A stretch of DNA of 64,000 nt from Jaltomata sinuosa. Taxonomy: Eukaryota > Streptophyta > Magnoliopsida > Solanales > Solanaceae. Under the pieces are notes generated by a model, which was not told the DNA's origin, did not search any database, and saw nothing but the letters and a program-made list of their open reading frames with translations. Made by a program: the position numbers and the translations under genes. Location: positions 186,001 to 250,000 of the forward strand of contig QJPP01001441.1 in the NCBI GenBank assembly GCA_003996215.1, read 5' to 3'. This document shows positions 10,523 through 21,910 of the stretch, one piece after another; the stretch's first letter is position 1, and every line of letters starts with the position of its first letter.

Positions 10523-11835
10523 ATGACAACAAAAACAAAATGACGACTCATAAGAATACAAACACATATCTCTAGCAAATCATTGCCACTCAACAGTCTA
10601 TTAAATTTAAATCAAGCCCACCGGTAGCACATAAATGTATGAAACGCTAACTTGCAAGGATCCAAACATGTCATTCCGATATGATAGAATATTCTACATA
10701 CACACACAACAGCTATCCCAATAGTCAATAGATGATACAGAAATCTTGGTGCCCTCACCATAAAGAAGTCCCACACACAAGATTTGGGATTAGGTAAGGC
10801 GCTCACACTCACAAACGATTTCAAATAATGCACATGCAATGCCATAAGCTTGCCCTTGCTATTCTATTTCAGTTTTTCAGAAAGCCGCTCAGGATCACTA
10901 CAGGACCTATTTTGGCTTGTAATGAGGCTTTGGGTGCAGGTAAAATACATTTAGGGTTAGTGACTAAGACCTCCTTGGAATCACCGACCTACTATTTCCA
11001 CTAAACTTTACTTCGTCCATCCTTATTCACCTTTTTATTCCCTTCTTTCTAGCTACAGGTGCAGCCTCTTTATTTTGACAATTCTTTTTCATCTCTTTTT
11101 CGTTTCTTTTTCTTTCTTTTCTTAGGCACACACTCGAAATTTTCATTCTATCCACAACCAATCTTATCCATCCTATTTTTTTTTATCATTTACCTCTATA
11201 GTAGCCACCCTCAACTTAGGATGATTGCCTGAGTTGAGGTGCACGATGTCCAAGGAAGGACCAGGGCCAAAATAGAGATTCAGAGTTAAAAGCGGAAGGT
11301 AAAAGGTTATCGAAAGAACAAAGTCAACTTGGACTCAAAAAGGGATCAAAGGAGTTATTTACACTTGGATAGTCTTTTAGGCTAAGTGGACTTCACACAA
11401 AAAGGGCCTGTGATCCTTTCCTAAGCAACCAACTTCAAGCTCAACAAAATAGACCGGGCAAGTTCTAGATGCATGCCCAGAGTAGGAGTTTATAACAATA
11501 AGCTCACACGCACTTGACACCAAGAACCCATACCACTACCAACTATCAAAACAACAGCTCGGCTTAAGCATAATTATTACAATCACAACCACACAATGAC
11601 ATTCAAGGATCCAGAATAGTCAATTTTTTCAAACATAAGTACAAAATCAACTTTTTTAGAGGGAGCTACTTTTAGTTCAACATTCAAAAATCCATGTTTC
11701 CTATAGACACCACAACACAACACAAAAAAATTTTAAACGACAACCTTAACATGCCGGTTCTACTAGATAGCGCACCGAGGGAAAAGAAACACGGCAACAA
11801 AAACCCTTGGTGGTGACAGACTCACATGTATCCCA
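10523..11835. other. Non-coding 3' region of gag-protease element
   Basis: About 1.3 kb without a convincing ORF. It holds a pyrimidine-rich tract (11070-11130 on the plus strand), the extra PPT-like copy at 11205-11220, and long stretches of simple composition. The equivalent region of the 34451-42547 element has the same kind of sequence (pyrimidine tracts, PPT-like motifs followed by TTAGG), suggesting common ancestry of the two 3' regions. Confidence 0.6.
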
Positions 11836-11874
11836 ACACCCTCAACTTAACTTCCTGCATTGTCCCCAATGTAC
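11836..11874 (-). repeat. Internal second copy of the PPT module
   Basis: Minus strand reads TTGGGGACAATG, a short spacer, then TTAAGTTGAGGGTGTTG. It matches the LTR-adjacent module at 10484-10522 in order and spacing. It lies just downstream of the gag-protease ORF, where many plant Athila-type elements have GGACAATG followed by a T/A-AGTGTGGGG purine tract, so it may be the ancestral PPT position. Confidence 0.65.
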
Positions 11875-12107
11875 ACATATGGCAACTAAACTGTGAGATA
11901 AAGGAATACCTGTGAAGCCCATAGAACTCAGAGTCTGGCATGATATTGGAGACCGCCAGGGTCTCCAAAGGAGGAGCAATCTCTGGAATAGGTGCAAGCG
12001 ACATCATCCTATTGAACTCCAACTTCCTCTTTTATAGGCTCCTCAGCTAGTCGAGACAACTTATTTACTCTTTCTAACTCTTTTTCTTTGCTGGTTCTCT
12101 TGCGGTG

Positions 12108-14674
12108 TTATCTTTTCCTTGATTTGTTCTCACCGCCTTCCTCTATAGGTTTCTCTTCTTGCGATCCCAACATCATTCTCATAACAGCTAAGGTCTCAAC
12201 AAAACCCTTCTCCTCAATATGCACATCCGTAAGGGCTTCATCAATAACATTTATAACTGAGACCACCCTCATGTCTCTTGGTGGCTTCATCAATTTACAC
12301 ACATCAAACTTGACCAATTCATTGTTCAATCTGAATGTCAGATCGTTTCTTTCCATGTCGACCAACACTCTTGCAGTGGCTAACAATGGTTAACAATGGT
12401 CATCCCAAGATTATGGGAACTTCAAAATCCACTTCGCAATCTAAGATTACAAAGTCAGCTGGGAATATAAACTTACCAATCTTTACCAGCACATCATACA
12501 ATATTCCCACCGATCGCTTTACTGAATGGTCAGCCATTAACACCCTCATGGTAGTTGGTTTGGGAGCTCCAAAACCCAACTGTTTATAGACTGCTAGCGG
12601 CATCAAGTTGATGCTGGCACCAAGATCACATAAGGCTTTTTCAAAGTTGAATTTCCCAATAGTACAGGGAACAGTAAAAGCACCTGGATCTTCCTTCTTT
12701 TCCACTAACGATCTTGAAAAAATAGCACTGTAGTGGTGGAGGTTATCTTCTGGTTCAAAGCTCACTGACCTCTTCTTTGTAATCAAGTCCTTCATAAACT
12801 TGGCATATCTGGGCATTTGTTCAAGAGCGTCCACCAGTGGGATGTTCACTGATATCTGCTTGAGCATGGTCATGAACTTGAGGAACTTGCTATCTTCAAC
12901 TTTCTTCTTCAACCGTTGTGGGAAAGGAGGAGGTGGCCGAGGCATCATAGTTGGAAGTTTTTCAACTTCCTTGCCTTTGTCCGTGAGCACTTGAGTAGCA
13001 TCCTCTACCACAGCGGATTTTTCAACAGATACCCTCACACCTTCATCGACCATATTTTCAGCATCTACTAACTCATCTTCGTCAGCAACATTACCTTTCT
13101 GAGTCTGAATTACTGGATGTGATTCCGATAATATTTTACCGCATCTCGTAGTGATCGCCATACAACTCCCATCATTCCTCGGGTTTTTAATGGTGTCACT
13201 CGGCAAGGTACCTGTCTTCCTTTGATTTAGAGACGCCGAGATTTGACTCACTTGCTACTCTAATTGCTTGATCGAGGTGGAATGCGAATCCACCACCTGG
13301 CTCATTGCTGATAATTTAGTCCTCATCTCCTTTACCCCGGAGTCAGTCGATTCTACCTTCAACAACATCTTAGACATCATATTCTCTAGTTTGGACGTAC
13401 CTGACTCATTGCTAGCTTTGTCATGATTCCCAGGTGGTATGTATAATCCACCTCTATCGTCTTTGCTCCTCCAATCACCTTGTTCTCGACTCTTATAACC
13501 CGGCTTTTCATAGTAATTGTTCCGACCTTGGTTTCCTTGGCCATAAGCCTGGAAACCACCCTAATAATTGGCCTCCTCATCAGACCCAGACTCTGTTGCT
13601 CTACTTTGGGAACCCTTAGCTTTCACTTTCTCAATACCTCCTGACAACAAATGCTTTGTCAGTAGGTCCATTTACGTTTTCATATGGGCCATATCTTGGT
13701 CCCGCTCTTCCTACTTCCTATGTTGCTCTACTGACATACCAACTGCATAAGTGCTATCTGCTACCTCTGTATCCCGTGTATGCCAGGCCCTGTTGGTTTT
13801 GATGAGCCGATCCAAAATAGTTGTGGCCTCAATAAAAGTGAGACCCATAAATGCTCCACCTGCTACATTATCCAGTGTCAGCTTGGTAGCCGAATTCAGT
13901 GCCCTGTAGAATGTCTGCATCAAAAAATTGTCGGTCAACTGATGGTTTGGGCATTGTGTCAGCTTTTTCTTAAACCGCAACCAGGTCTCATGTAAGGCCT
14001 CATGAGGTTGTTACCTGAAATTGCTGATTTCGTCCCTCAACTGTATCATCCTAGAGGGAGGAAAGAACCTTTCTAGGAAAGCTCCTTTCAACTCTCCCTA
14101 GGTTGTTATAGAATGGGGAGTTAGCTCAATCTACCACATTGCTGCTTCATCTGACAGAGATAGCGGGAACAACCTAAGCCTGATGGCCGTCTGATTCACT
14201 CCCGGCAATTCAAACGACTTGCAGATGCTCACAAAATTCACCACGAAATAACCCTCTCAAATTTAACAGCTGAATCATTGTGCTAGTAATGTTGAACTTG
14301 GCCCCTGGCGCTAGCGGAGGAAGAACAATGGCGCCCGTAGCACCAACTCTATCCAAGTCGATATTCTCATCAACATCCAAAGCATACTGCCTTGGTTGTT
14401 GTTGACCTCTACCTCGCTGTTGTGGCCTCTGATCGGCTGGAGCATTGTTGTTAACAATATCAGCTGGTCTGCCCTCACCCACTACAGTCTCTTCCTCCAG
14501 CCCAACATCATCCTCAATATCATCAGCATTCAAATGTTGTTGCGATCGCTGAGCTGCAGCGAGTCTCGCTGCCTCTTGTTGTTGTCCATTCATGGTTCGC
14601 CTTAACGTTCTAGCAAGCTCGGGATCGTAAGGTAATGTTGATTCACCCGAGCGCCGGGTACTTGGCATGCACAA
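12108..14674 (-). pseudogene. gag-protease ORF of the non-autonomous element
   Basis: Reads 5' to 3' from the ATG at 14674. The N-terminus is Q/R-rich (RGRGQQQPRQYALD). The retrotransposon gag core follows (about 14250-13710, including QTFYRALNSATKLTLDNV and AFMGLTFIEA), then a G/N/Y-rich linker (13386-13580) and a region with NQRKTGTLPSDT. The aspartic protease has an intact CDLGASINLMPLAVYK active site (about 12590-12640) and ends at DFEVPIILG near 12400. A 10-bp tandem duplication at 12383-12402 shifts the frame before the tail LATARVLVDMERND (12108-12386). A frameshift near 14215 and a handful of stops interrupt gag. Gag would build the particle and package RNA. No RT frame follows. Confidence 0.85.
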
Positions 14675-14778
14675 CTATGTACCCTGTAACTAACAAAAAC
14701 AACAAATAAAAGTAAAAGCAGGAAATATGACTAAGAGTCAAATAAACACACCGGACTTAATAAAATAACCGTATTTCT

Positions 14779-14792
14779 CGGCAACGGCGCCA
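14779..14792 (-). other. Primer-binding site, tRNA-Asp type
   Basis: Minus strand reads TGGCGCCGTTGCCG six bases after the 5' LTR. This equals the complement of the 3' end of plant tRNA-Asp (ending CGGCAACGGCGCCA, from memory), the primer known for Athila-type elements. It marks the LTR at 14798-15940 as the 5' copy. Confidence 0.85.
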
Positions 14793-14797
14793 AAATT

Positions 14798-15940
14798 TGA
14801 TAACGCCAAAATTACACCTCATTTAAGAAGCGTAAGCGGTCGTCGTCAAATATAGAACCCAACTAAGGTTGGGGTCGATCCCACAGAGAATAAGGTGCAA
14901 ATTAAGTCGTTAGTAATTTAGTTGACTAGTAATCGATAGTTTTCGGTAATTTGGGGGGGGGGGTTAAATGTCAAATTCGCACAAATTAACTAACAAGCAG
15001 CGAATTTTCAAGAGTTTATAATCAATGTGAGAATGAACTAGGGAAGTGTTCACCATTAGAAAATGTAAATAACAAATGATTAACAACGTGACAACATATA
15101 AATTGAACCCTACACTACCCAGAATCTATATTGTTACTTTTGCCATGGCTCCCACAACCCTAGTTGTGGAAAATTAGCTACTCATGCTATTAAAGAAATA
15201 GAAGAAAATCATATTCATAATAAGAGAAAGATTCTTACAAATAGTATGAAATTTACTTCAATTATCCAAGAACAAGAAGCCAAAAATCCCAAGAGTAATC
15301 GAAGAAGAAGAAAGAAACGTGTATGTCGTATTTTTCCTCTCAAAAAGTCGCTCAAAATAGTCTCTAGAAATCTTGGGTAATGAATAATAAAATAACCCTA
15401 ACACAAGGTATTTATAGTAGTCCAGGAAATAAAGTCCAAAAATAGAATTTTCGAAATCCCGCTTCGTTTTGACGGTCGCCTGACGGACCGTCATGAATGT
15501 GACTGGACGTCACTTGAGCCGTCACAGCTAAATAGTGAGCTCCCAGGCAAATCTTCAGGTAAGTCATCCAGCAGGTGATGACTTACAGTGTTTTCTGTTT
15601 TATCTTGGTGGCCTGGGTGACGGTCCGTCAAGCCAGTGACGGTCCGTCAAGCCAGTGACGGGCCGTCAGATGGGCTGTCACTCCTAGGCAGTGCTCGATG
15701 AACTTGTTTGTCTCGTTCTGACGGCCTGGCTGACGGCCAGTCACAGGTGTGACGGTCAGTCATGCCAGCCATCAGGCTTAACAAGTTGAGGTTTTTGAAC
15801 ATTTTTTCTTCCGTTTCCATCTCTAGCTCCATTCCCTGCAAATATAACAATAAAACATCAAAAACCACAAAAGGTGCTTGAAAACTCGCGAGTATTCTTA
15901 GTTAAAGGCATCAAATATGCCGTTGAATCCCGGCACATCA
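14798..15940 (-). repeat. 5' LTR of gag-protease element (1143 bp, with internal deletion)
   Basis: Starts TGATAACGCC and ends GGCACATCA on the plus strand. It matches 9048-10483 except that about 310 bp are missing at the CACCAT junction near 15056. In the full copy that interval is bounded by CACCAT (9301) and AACCAT (9612), so deletion between short direct repeats is likely. It carries one extra copy of a 19-bp unit (15617-15654) in its U3 array and a minus-strand TATA box near 15408-15418. Confidence 0.9.
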
Positions 15941-15945
15941 ATATG
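15941..15945. repeat. Target-site duplication ATATG (right)
   Basis: Exact partner of 9043-9047. It closes the 9048-15940 element. Confidence 0.9.
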
Positions 15946-17042
15946 CTGCCAATAAACCCTTAGGAGTCCAAGACAACTAGGCTTTGAATAACAAGTCATC
16001 CAATCCATAGATGCTACTGTACCCTAAAACGATCGAAGGAAAAGCCAATACAATCTATAAATGGCAAAATCAAATCACCAACACACAATCCCAAAGCAAA
16101 CCTTAGTTGTTACCTCAATCAACTACCAAAACACATAAGCACGAACAAGGAGTCATCTCCCTCCTTTTTCAACTAAACAAAACCCTTCTGTAGCATATAC
16201 TAAACCTTACAAGCTCCTTCTCAAATAAAAATCTGGAGCCATTACCTTAGTTCTCATATCTATATTGCCAAACTCCATAAAGCAGGAGAAGAATGGGCCG
16301 GATGCCTGACTCACCCAAAATGCTACGAATACATCTCAACCACGAGGCTATGGTCAACACTTAGTCGAAAATGCTAAAGCCAAAACTCAATCACAATTCC
16401 ACAATCAAAGGCTCAACAAGAGAACTACGATCGAAATTCATTCCATTTGGAATGGGGGAAAATGATAAGACAACCCAACCAGATAAGAAACTGAGGGAGA
16501 CTATGGGAAAAACCCACATACCTGCCAACCTCCTATACAAACCAAATAAAGAGGGTCAATTCTAATCACCCGAAAACAAACCAATCTATGCACGCTAGCA
16601 TAACCAATACCTTTCAACTTAAGGCAAAGCCCAAACTCTAGCACAACCACCGATATCACATTGAACCTACACAAGAACTTGTAGCAAATGCTAGGAAACA
16701 ACCAAGGCAACGACCATTGAGGACTGCTCAAATAAAGAAGACTTAACACAAGTCTAGAAACACAATAAACTAGGGATAAACCCAACTACAAACAGTACTA
16801 CCCACGAGCTACAACTCCGGGTAAAACACATCACAAGGACAACTCACCACATCCACTACTAAAGAAAAAACTACCAATAGAACAATGTCTAAACACTACA
16901 ATTCAAGTAGTCAAACAGCTAAGCAAGTAATAGGTAGGCATATAAGAAAATAACTGATAGAAGTGAAGGAATCACAGTGCGAACACTACTATCACAAGTC
17001 AAAGGTAATTAGAGCCTTACCTAGAGCAACGATATCAGGAAC
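15946..17042 (-). other. Strongly decayed interior of older chromovirus
   Basis: About 1.1 kb between the inserted element and recognisable gag. Composition and scattered words look like decayed chromovirus pol read on the minus strand, but I cannot place protease or RT motifs. A short match to the PPT-side sequence of related elements (CATCCACTACTAAAG near 16850) hints at rearrangement. Most of protease and RT must have been deleted, because too little DNA remains to hold them. Confidence 0.4.
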
Positions 17043-18070
17043 TTATACGTCAAACCCACCAAGAGGAGCATCAGATTGACAAGATCTAACTCTGGACTGA
17101 GTATTCGAAGTTGAATGCTCTGTCATCCCTAGACGGGGACAGTCTCTAGAATAATGACCAATCACCCCACAAGTGTAGCAACCCAAAGAAGCCCTATTCT
17201 GATGCATGGTGCATGTCGACTCTGGACCGATACCTGAACCACCATAGCCCTGCTGGCTATCCTGACCCTGCTGACTATAAAGTGTGACTATGGGGAAATC
17301 CCTAACCAAGTGCCTACGCTACCTACACCGATAACAAAATTTACCACTGGACCTGACTGGCCACCATGGCCTGCACACTTTGAAGGCAAACCCCAAAGAA
17401 TATGATTTGTAACCTGCCTACTCTGCTCAACATGCCTTACACAACCACTCTCTGGAATCCATCGAGAAACTGAAATTGGCTTGGTAGATAAGAAGCAATA
17501 AAACCTATCTCTGGTAGATAATCCCCTACCTCTAGTTTGAGAACCTCAGAAACTATCTTGGCGACGACGTTTCTTAGTGCTACCTCCATAAGCCTCACGA
17601 CATAAACCCTCAATAGCCCAAGCATGATCCACTACCTAAAGAAAGATATCCCTAACTGTAACTAAATGTTTGGTCACTAAATGAAGTAGTGAAATCAAAC
17701 CCCCAACAAAGCTCTGAACTCTATCAAACTCTTAAGGCACAGTCCTAGAAGTACGCCTAACCATCTCATGAAATCTTGCCTAGTAGTCCAACATTGACAA
17801 ATAACCTTGTTGAAGAACTAAAAGCTCAATCCTAGCTGAAGCACCACTCAAAGAACCGGGTACTGAAACACCCACCAGAGGACTTAGAGTCCTAGCCATG
17901 GTGTCTTGAAGAACTGGGGTAGCTATGAATCCAATTGGAGGCTGGGCTGGTCCTACACCCCCTATCTGATGCGGGAAACTCTCATTCTGAAGTCCTGGGG
18001 CTGATGGAAGCACTGAAGTAATAGGCACAGAAGCCTCAACACCAACCACTATAGAACTCATCTTAGGCAT
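17043..18070 (-). pseudogene. Chromovirus gag remnant with zinc knuckle
   Basis: Minus-strand frames in gag order. 17780-18070 has an N-terminal region (96 codons) of low complexity. 17430-17780 has gag-like words (HEMVRR, FVGGL). 17043-17309 has an intact CX2CX4HX4C zinc knuckle, CYTCGVIGHYSRDC, with Cys44, Cys47, His52 and Cys57, preceded by Q/G-rich sequence. The knuckle packages genomic RNA. The central gag core seems shortened, and frame changes separate the pieces. It sits between the Met-tRNA primer site at 18261-18272 and decayed pol, as expected for a minus-strand element with its 5' LTR at 18276-21709. Confidence 0.75.
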
Positions 18071-18260
18071 CTAAGAAGGAATAAAACAACCAAAGTTTAG
18101 AAGTCAATAGAGTCAGGAACGCATGATAAGAAGATAAAAAGACAACTCTTCCTAACAATGTCCTATCGCCTCCCGCAGATAGGTTACGGATGTCATCATA
18201 CCAATCCGTGAGACTCTACTGAGACACTTGCTTCTGTACCACGACACTGGAGAACCTAGA

Positions 18261-18272
18261 GCTCTGATACCA
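18261..18272 (-). other. Primer-binding site, initiator tRNA-Met type
   Basis: Minus strand reads TGGTATCAGAGC three bases inside the LTR edge, the complement of the plant initiator tRNA-Met 3' end. This is typical of chromoviruses and marks the LTR at 18276 as the 5' LTR. Confidence 0.9.
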
Positions 18273-18275
18273 AGC

Positions 18276-21200
18276 TGTCACGATGTGATTTCTCAGGTTA
18301 TGATGGCACCTAAAACCGCCTAGTAGGCAAACCAATCCCCATAACCCGGAATGGTTAGTAATGGGCTACTACCTAACCAATAATCATAATAAGCACAAAA
18401 TAAACGGAAGCAGATTATAAAGATAGACAAAGAGGAAGCAAAACCTGGGTATATTCATTGAAACTACACCAACTCGAAGATTTGGTATCGACAGTACAGA
18501 AGCTTCTAATAGAGTACAAGTGCTAGAAGTAACAAAAGATAAGTACAATAATCTCCTAATATACAAAGAGTATCAGTTCAAAAGTTGAGATGTGGTCAAG
18601 CCCTGACCGTCAGGTGCTAACCCTAGTCTCAAATATCCCAAAATTTGCACGAGTCTCCAATGCAATCAACGGCGAAAGCTCAACTAATATTGCACCAAAA
18701 AGATACAGAAGTGTAGTATGAGCACTAATTACTAAGCGACGGGTACGCAGTAGGCATAATCAGCCATCTGAGCGCATATAAAATATAAATTCCATAATAA
18801 GTAGAGTACAACAAAACAGTCACAGAAAACAAGTAGGAAGCACAGGGAATTAGCACAAGAGTAATCAACTAAGGGTTACAAGTAAAACATGCTAGCACAA
18901 AAGATATTCATGCACAGAAGCACACATGGAAAAATGAAGAAAGGATGCACCTGGGATCCTTGTAACACAATATATATAGAGAATCTAAAGAGATGGGCGG
19001 TATACTGGTAACCTCAAAATAATGGAAAGGAAGGAAAGCAACCAACAATCGAGCTAGATATCACATACTTATAGAAACAAGCCAAAGATATCAATACCAG
19101 TGTAAAATAGCCGTAAAAACTCACAAGTCAAGCCTAAGATGGAATAACTACTACTATTCCAGCCAGGATAGAAATAGGAATCAAAAACCCCACAATCGCT
19201 CAGAAAGCTACACAATCAGCATCAAAGTAAGATGGGACCCACTAGCCCCTCAATAATCTCAGTCCTAAGGATGGTGCCTCAAAAGACTAAAACCATTCAT
19301 CTAATAGATACCAAAAGTCCATACTAGTCAAATGAAAAGACAGGAGTAATATAATCTACCTACAATCCCAACTGCCGCACATATAACTGAGGAACGCAAT
19401 CACGTGAAAACAAACCCTCCAACCGCCCATACAACTGTAGCGTACACTGAACACACATCAAACAAGGGTGGAATTGGCGTGCTAAATGCATGATAATGAT
19501 ATAATGTGAAAGTAACCGGTATGTTCCCCCTCAGGTACCTCAAGGGCCCATATAGAGGCAGGACCCATGGAAGGACTCTACCCATGTACCTCTACTATGC
19601 CATACACCCTTCCTCCTGGCATGCTGCATCGGCCCATAGCTTGTGGCCCAGGAACGGAGGGTCCATGGAGGTCTACCCCTCGACCATATACAAAACCATG
19701 CAATCTCATGTGTAGATCAATACTCAAAATCTCATAGTACATTCTCGGCTTTGACCCGGGTCAAAAATTGTAGTAGTAATCTCAAAAGACCCTCTTAAAG
19801 GGTGCCCGAGGTATACTTAGGTCTAAATCAGTGATAAAAGTCTCAGTAACGCTCTCAAAGGCTTCCCAGAGCGTGTCCGGGTCTAAATCAGTAAGAAATC
19901 AAGTATAGTGCTCTGCCCCACCGAGCCTAGTATCAGTAGGAAAACCCAGTGCAAAATCATCCAACGTCTTATTTTATCATCAAGTCTACCAAAAACAGGC
20001 CTCCGGGGCTATGCCAGTGTAGGAAAAACCATCAATAGTGGCCTCGCAGCCAAAAATGAAGTAAAACATGCACGGAAAAAACTTTTTCATGGATGATATG
20101 CTCGCACACAAATATAAATTAGACCAATGGCTCACAAACATTCCTACGGGCCTTACACGGGCTCAACAACTCTATAGCAGGCATAACCATCCTAAAATAA
20201 AGCTCTATGTCCAGGACTTGCGGACATTCCCAAATAACTCACCATCTATGTTCCAGAGTTTATACAAGGCCGCACAGGACCACAAGGGTAATATACAATA
20301 CTATGCGAATACTACAAACCATGTATGAAATAATCAGATAGAAAGGAGGACAAGGTCTGGGGTACCGACCTATAACAACTCGCCAAAGGATACTAATTAG
20401 AGCAGTTATAGTCTATATACGCAGAGTCTAGATAGGGAAAACCATAATCTATCTATCGTCTGACGAATAGATATGGGGACAGTGTCATCCAGGCTCGAAC
20501 TTCTTTGAGAAGCTCCAAATAACAAAACCACTATCAATACAAAAATATAGGCGTCAAAACAAGACTAGCGATACCCATATGGCTATAATAATAGTCGGGT
20601 CAAAGTTTGGGTCATAAACAACCCATGGGCCCTGCAAACCCAAGGCTGAAAATGTTACGATGGAAGAGCAATCACAAGCAAGAATTATGCACCCCCACAC
20701 TGAGAGTTGATCAAATACAGGGCTGGGACGAGTTTAGAGCAACACCAATGGAGGATTTAGAATTTTGAATGAAGGAGACGAAGTCCACAATTATTTATAC
20801 TTCCAGGGGTCCTTCATCGCAATCGCGAAGGGACCCCTTACGGTCGCGAGGACCACACTAGCTAGACCATCTCGATCGCAAAGGCTAGCCACGCGGTTGT
20901 GAAGAACAAGGGAGGACGAGCTTCATCGCTATCGCGATAGGAGATCATGAGATTGCAAAGAATATGTCACTAGGTGCTTCATCGCGGTCGCGAGGGACGA
21001 GGCTCGTGATCGCGATTAAGGCCTAAAGCCTGTACCTGTAACAGCCAAAAATCTGCAGTTTTTCCACAACTCTATGGAGAATTTCGGGCACAATCAAAAC
21101 CCGGTACTCACAAACCAGATATGCTATTAGAGTGGAAACGATGTTCCAGACTCAACGGAATCGAGGAAACTTCCATATGAGGTTGTCTCGGAGGAATGTT

Positions 21201-21709
21201 GACCAAAGTCAACACTAACTAACGCTAACCAAACACCCGAAATATGCCCGGATCACCCAGGACCTGAACCAACCAACTACCTAACACAAACTCGGCATTC
21301 TAGAGCTAACGACACTGATGGAATTTCCATTCGAGGTCGCCTTCTCTGAATGTTGACCAACGTCAACCAAACAAGCCCAACTTGCCTGAAAACACAGAAT
21401 GAGAGGAAATTCCAAGATGAAAAGCTCTCGGATCCCCACCAAAGGTCCCACTAGACCAAAGTCCATGCTCCGGAGCTAACAAAACTATCAGAATTCAATT
21501 CCGAGCATGTTTATCAAGAATGTTTACTGAAGTCAATAATTTCAAAAGCCTAAAGGTCTAAAACAAGGAACGGCCAAAAGGACTAAACAAATAGCCCCGG
21601 CAGCGAACTACTGGTCCTTGCAAGCCATAAATGACTTGGGACTGCTACAAGCAAGCTCTAACAGTACAAGAAAAGCAAAAATACATAAATTATCGGAAGG
21701 ATCATTACA
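18276..21709 (-). repeat. 5' LTR of older chromovirus (3.4 kb)
   Basis: Plus-strand ends TGTCACGATGTG (18276) and GGATCATTACA (21709). Length 3434 bp, close to the 3426-bp LTR at 49924-53349, and the same family by shared blocks (for example around 19500-19700 and 21600-21709). The partner 3' LTR is not in the window. A minus-strand TATA box (ATAAATAATT) lies near 20790-20800, with a TCGCGA-rich block just upstream of it. The many short open frames inside are not genes. Confidence 0.85.
20788..21035 (-). promoter_or_regulatory. U3 TCGCGA-type array plus TATA box
   Basis: 20813-21035 contains repeated CATCGC(A/T/G)(A/G)TCGCGA-like palindromes, at least six units (for example ATCGCGAAGG, GTCGCGAGG, TATCGCGATAGG, GGTCGCGAGGG). 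On the minus strand they lie directly upstream of the TATA-like site at 20790-20800. Spacing is about 25-45 bp. Function is inferred from position. Confidence 0.5.
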
Positions 21710-21910
21710 GATGTAAGATTCTTGTCCATTTTTTACTACTTGGTTCGATGTAAGATTCTGGTCCATTTTCTACTACTCAGTCTAATGTAAGATTTCAGTC
21801 CTTTTTTACATTATTGTTAGTCATTTTGTCCGATGTCAGATTTCCAACTTATATTTATTTACTGTTAGGTCCGATATGAGATTCGGGGATCTGAGGTAAG
21901 ATTTTAGGCT
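21710..21910 (+). repeat. Short tandem repeat, 37-48 bp units
   Basis: Five diverged units each starting GATGTAAGATTC or a variant (about 21710, 21747, 21784, 21832, 21873), the first two both 37 bp. The array begins exactly where the 18276-21709 LTR ends and belongs to the LTR fragment that follows, so the older chromovirus seems to have landed inside this array. Confidence 0.65.

Larger units (their letters stand above)
9048..15940 (-). mobile_element. Non-autonomous LTR element carrying only gag and protease
   Basis: A complete 6893-bp minus-strand element: LTRs at 9048-10483 (3') and 14798-15940 (5'), tRNA-Asp-type primer site at 14779-14792, a gag-protease ORF (12108-14674), about 1.6 kb of non-coding DNA, a PPT, and a perfect 5-bp target duplication. 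No reverse transcriptase, RNase H or integrase is present. The protease is Athila-type. The layout resembles what has been called terminal-repeat elements with a GAG domain, with protease added. Movement would need enzymes from a relative such as the Athila-type element at 1130-4488. LTRs look about 95% identical over their first 265 bp by eye, apart from a 0.3 kb deletion in one, so this is a fairly young insertion. Confidence 0.9.

Noticed and set aside
18261..18272. tRNA-Met fragment as a tRNA gene
   Set aside because: Only 12 bases complementary to the tRNA 3' end, placed at an LTR edge: a primer-binding site. The same holds for 58521, 14779, 41192 and 49741.
4489..21709. LTRs at 4489-6632 and 18276-21709 as the two ends of one element
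   Set aside because: Both are minus-oriented and start TGTCACG, but they differ in length (2.1 versus 3.4 kb) and in sequence beyond the first bases, and the pol pieces next to them belong to different copies.
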